NCBI GenBank assembly: GCA_012032855.1
Contig: JAAUQA010000150.1
Location: 1 to 7,467 of the forward strand
DNA length: 7,467 nt
Source of the DNA: Candidatus Competibacteraceae bacterium
GTDB taxonomy: Bacteria > Pseudomonadota > Gammaproteobacteria > Competibacterales > Competibacteraceae
Direction: 5' to 3'
The notes beneath the pieces were generated by a model that was not told where the DNA came from, searched no databases, and saw only the letters and a list, made by a program, of their open reading frames with translations. Shown here in pieces: positions 6,660 to 7,467 of the stretch (position 1 is the first letter of the stretch; each line of letters starts with the position of its first letter). The translations under genes were made by a program, and so were the position numbers.

Positions 6660-7326
6660 ATGAAGATTTTCAGCCGTAATGTGTTCGCTGTAACCCTGGG
6701 TCTGCTGGCTACCGTAGGACTGGCTCAGGCTGAAGACACGATCAAGATCGCCGTAGTCGGTCCTATTACCGGTCCGGTCGCCCAATACGGCGAAATGCAG
6801 ATGATCGGCGCCGAAATGGCTATTGAACAAATCAATGCTCAAGGCGGCATCGACGGGAAACAATTGGTCTATGTACCGATGGACGATGTGTGCGAGCCCA
6901 AACAAGCCGTTGCAGTCGCTAACCAGGTGGTCAATGACGGTATCCAATTCGTGGTCGGCCATCTGTGCTCCGGTTCTACGCAACCCGCTTCCGATATATA
7001 CGAAGACGAAGGGGTAGTGATGATCAGCCCGGCGTCGACCAATCCGGCGATCACTCAGCGTGGGTTGAGAATGGCGTTCCGCACCATCGGCACCGACGAT
7101 CAGCAAGGACCAGTCGCGGGAAATTATATCGCTGGAACCATCAAACCCGAGAAAATGGCCATCATCCATGACAAACAACAATATGGCCAAAGGTATCGCC
7201 GAGGAAGTGAAAAAAACCGTCGAAGCGGCCGGCATCTCAGTGGTGCTGTTCGAAGGCGTGAATAAGGGACAAACCGATTTTTCCGCGTTGATCACCAAGA
7301 TGAAACAGGCCGGTGTGGATTTCGTC
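6660..7326 (+). CDS. livJ: Branched-chain amino acid ABC transporter substrate-binding protein LivJ, frameshifted and truncated
   Basis: This is the periplasmic Leu/Ile/Val-binding component of a high-affinity ABC importer. A signal peptide (MKIFSRN, hydrophobic core, AQA|ED, cleavage after A24) is followed by the type I periplasmic fold. Features shared with E. coli LivJ include GPVAQYGE, the disulfide cysteines C78 (DDVCEPKQAVAVAN) and C103 (GHLCSGSTQPASDIYEDEG), and HDKQQYG (170-176). The frame breaks at AAA 7189-7191. Dropping one A continues with GIAEEV, TVEAAG, KGQTDFSALITKMKQAG and VDFV, as expected. Homology then stops at about 7326, where YYGGYHPEMG would be expected but unrelated sequence begins. 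About 220 of roughly 370 residues are present. GAGGAG (6648-6653) is a good ribosome site. No permease or ATPase genes are in view. The family call is secure; the truncation is probably an artefact of a chimeric end. Confidence 0.92.
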
Positions 7327-7467
7327 GCCCTTCAGTTCGCGCGCCGCCACCACACCGCTGTTGATCGTGTTGGCGCGCACCTGGCCGGCCATGACGACGC
7401 CCATTGCGGCATCTTGCGCCTCCAGCGAACCCGCCTGCACGATTCCGGCCGCAGCGTCTTCCAGGTA
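7327..7467 (-). CDS. Partial unidentified repeat protein, beta-helix-like, probably foreign to this contig
   Basis: The last 141 bases read openly on the minus strand as 47 residues made of three 15-residue units: AAAGIVQAGSLEAQD, AAMGVVMAGQVRANT and INSGVVAARELKGDE (the last two residues fall across the presumed junction). The matched positions (G, small hydrophobic pair, A, then a polar-hydrophobic alternation) resemble short-repeat beta-helix proteins of the bactofilin-like kind; I cannot name the family. By my count 38 of 47 codons end in G or C, a much stronger bias than in the genes to the left, which supports real coding on this strand. Both ends are missing: the gene enters from the right edge, and past 7327 the frame runs into the reverse strand of livJ. 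It is therefore most likely a fragment joined to livJ artificially. A genuine rearrangement is possible. Confidence 0.5.

Noticed and set aside
6597..7298. Minus-strand open frame of 233 codons opposite livJ
   Set aside because: The plus strand is unmistakably LivJ with a signal peptide and conserved cysteines; the antisense product has no family features.
1..7467. Search for mobile elements, CRISPR arrays, toxin-antitoxin or phage-defence genes, tRNA and rRNA
   Set aside because: No transposase motifs, terminal inverted repeats, regularly spaced repeats or RNA gene signatures were seen.

Overview
The window reads as a gammaproteobacterial chromosome fragment of moderate GC, gene-dense and without mobile elements, tRNA, rRNA or CRISPR. 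The lineage clue is the pair mutY then yggX, a classic gammaproteobacterial gene order, supported by a LivJ close to the E. coli protein, a diheme cytochrome c4, a YeeZ-type epimerase and a FimX-like cyclic-di-GMP protein. I cannot assign an order or genus.

Layout. On the minus strand (1-1449) lie three genes read right to left: a diheme cytochrome c4, a small PilZ-domain protein, and the start of queF (queuosine synthesis), cut by the window edge. pilZ and queF are 12 bp apart and probably cotranscribed; a hairpin separates the cytochrome gene from them. A gene-free stretch of about 370 bp (1450-1819) carries a 21-bp dyad and divides these genes from a large plus-strand gene (1820-4243). That gene encodes an 807-residue protein with an HPt-like helical N-terminus, two receiver domains, a degenerate GGDEF domain (SDSIF) and a degenerate EAL domain (EVL). 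The degenerate motifs match those of the pilus regulator FimX, so the protein is most likely a c-di-GMP receptor and not an enzyme. A convergent yeeZ-like gene (5124-4277, minus) follows, then divergently mutY (5173-6227) and yggX (6238-6511), two oxidative-damage genes, then two hairpins and livJ (from 6660), a periplasmic branched-chain amino acid binding protein.

Two quality issues change how the right half should be read. First, four consecutive conserved genes (yeeZ, mutY, yggX, livJ) each carry one single-base frameshift, all but one clearly within a homopolymer run. Restoring one base in each gives family-length or family-like proteins. This looks like sequencing error, not gene decay. 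Second, LivJ homology stops abruptly near 7326. The last ~140 bp instead read well on the minus strand as three 15-residue repeats of a beta-helix-like protein with a strong GC bias at third codon positions. I interpret this as a chimeric join or a foreign end of the contig.

The most biologically interesting element is the FimX-like protein with tandem receivers, near a PilZ protein that has intact c-di-GMP-binding motifs.
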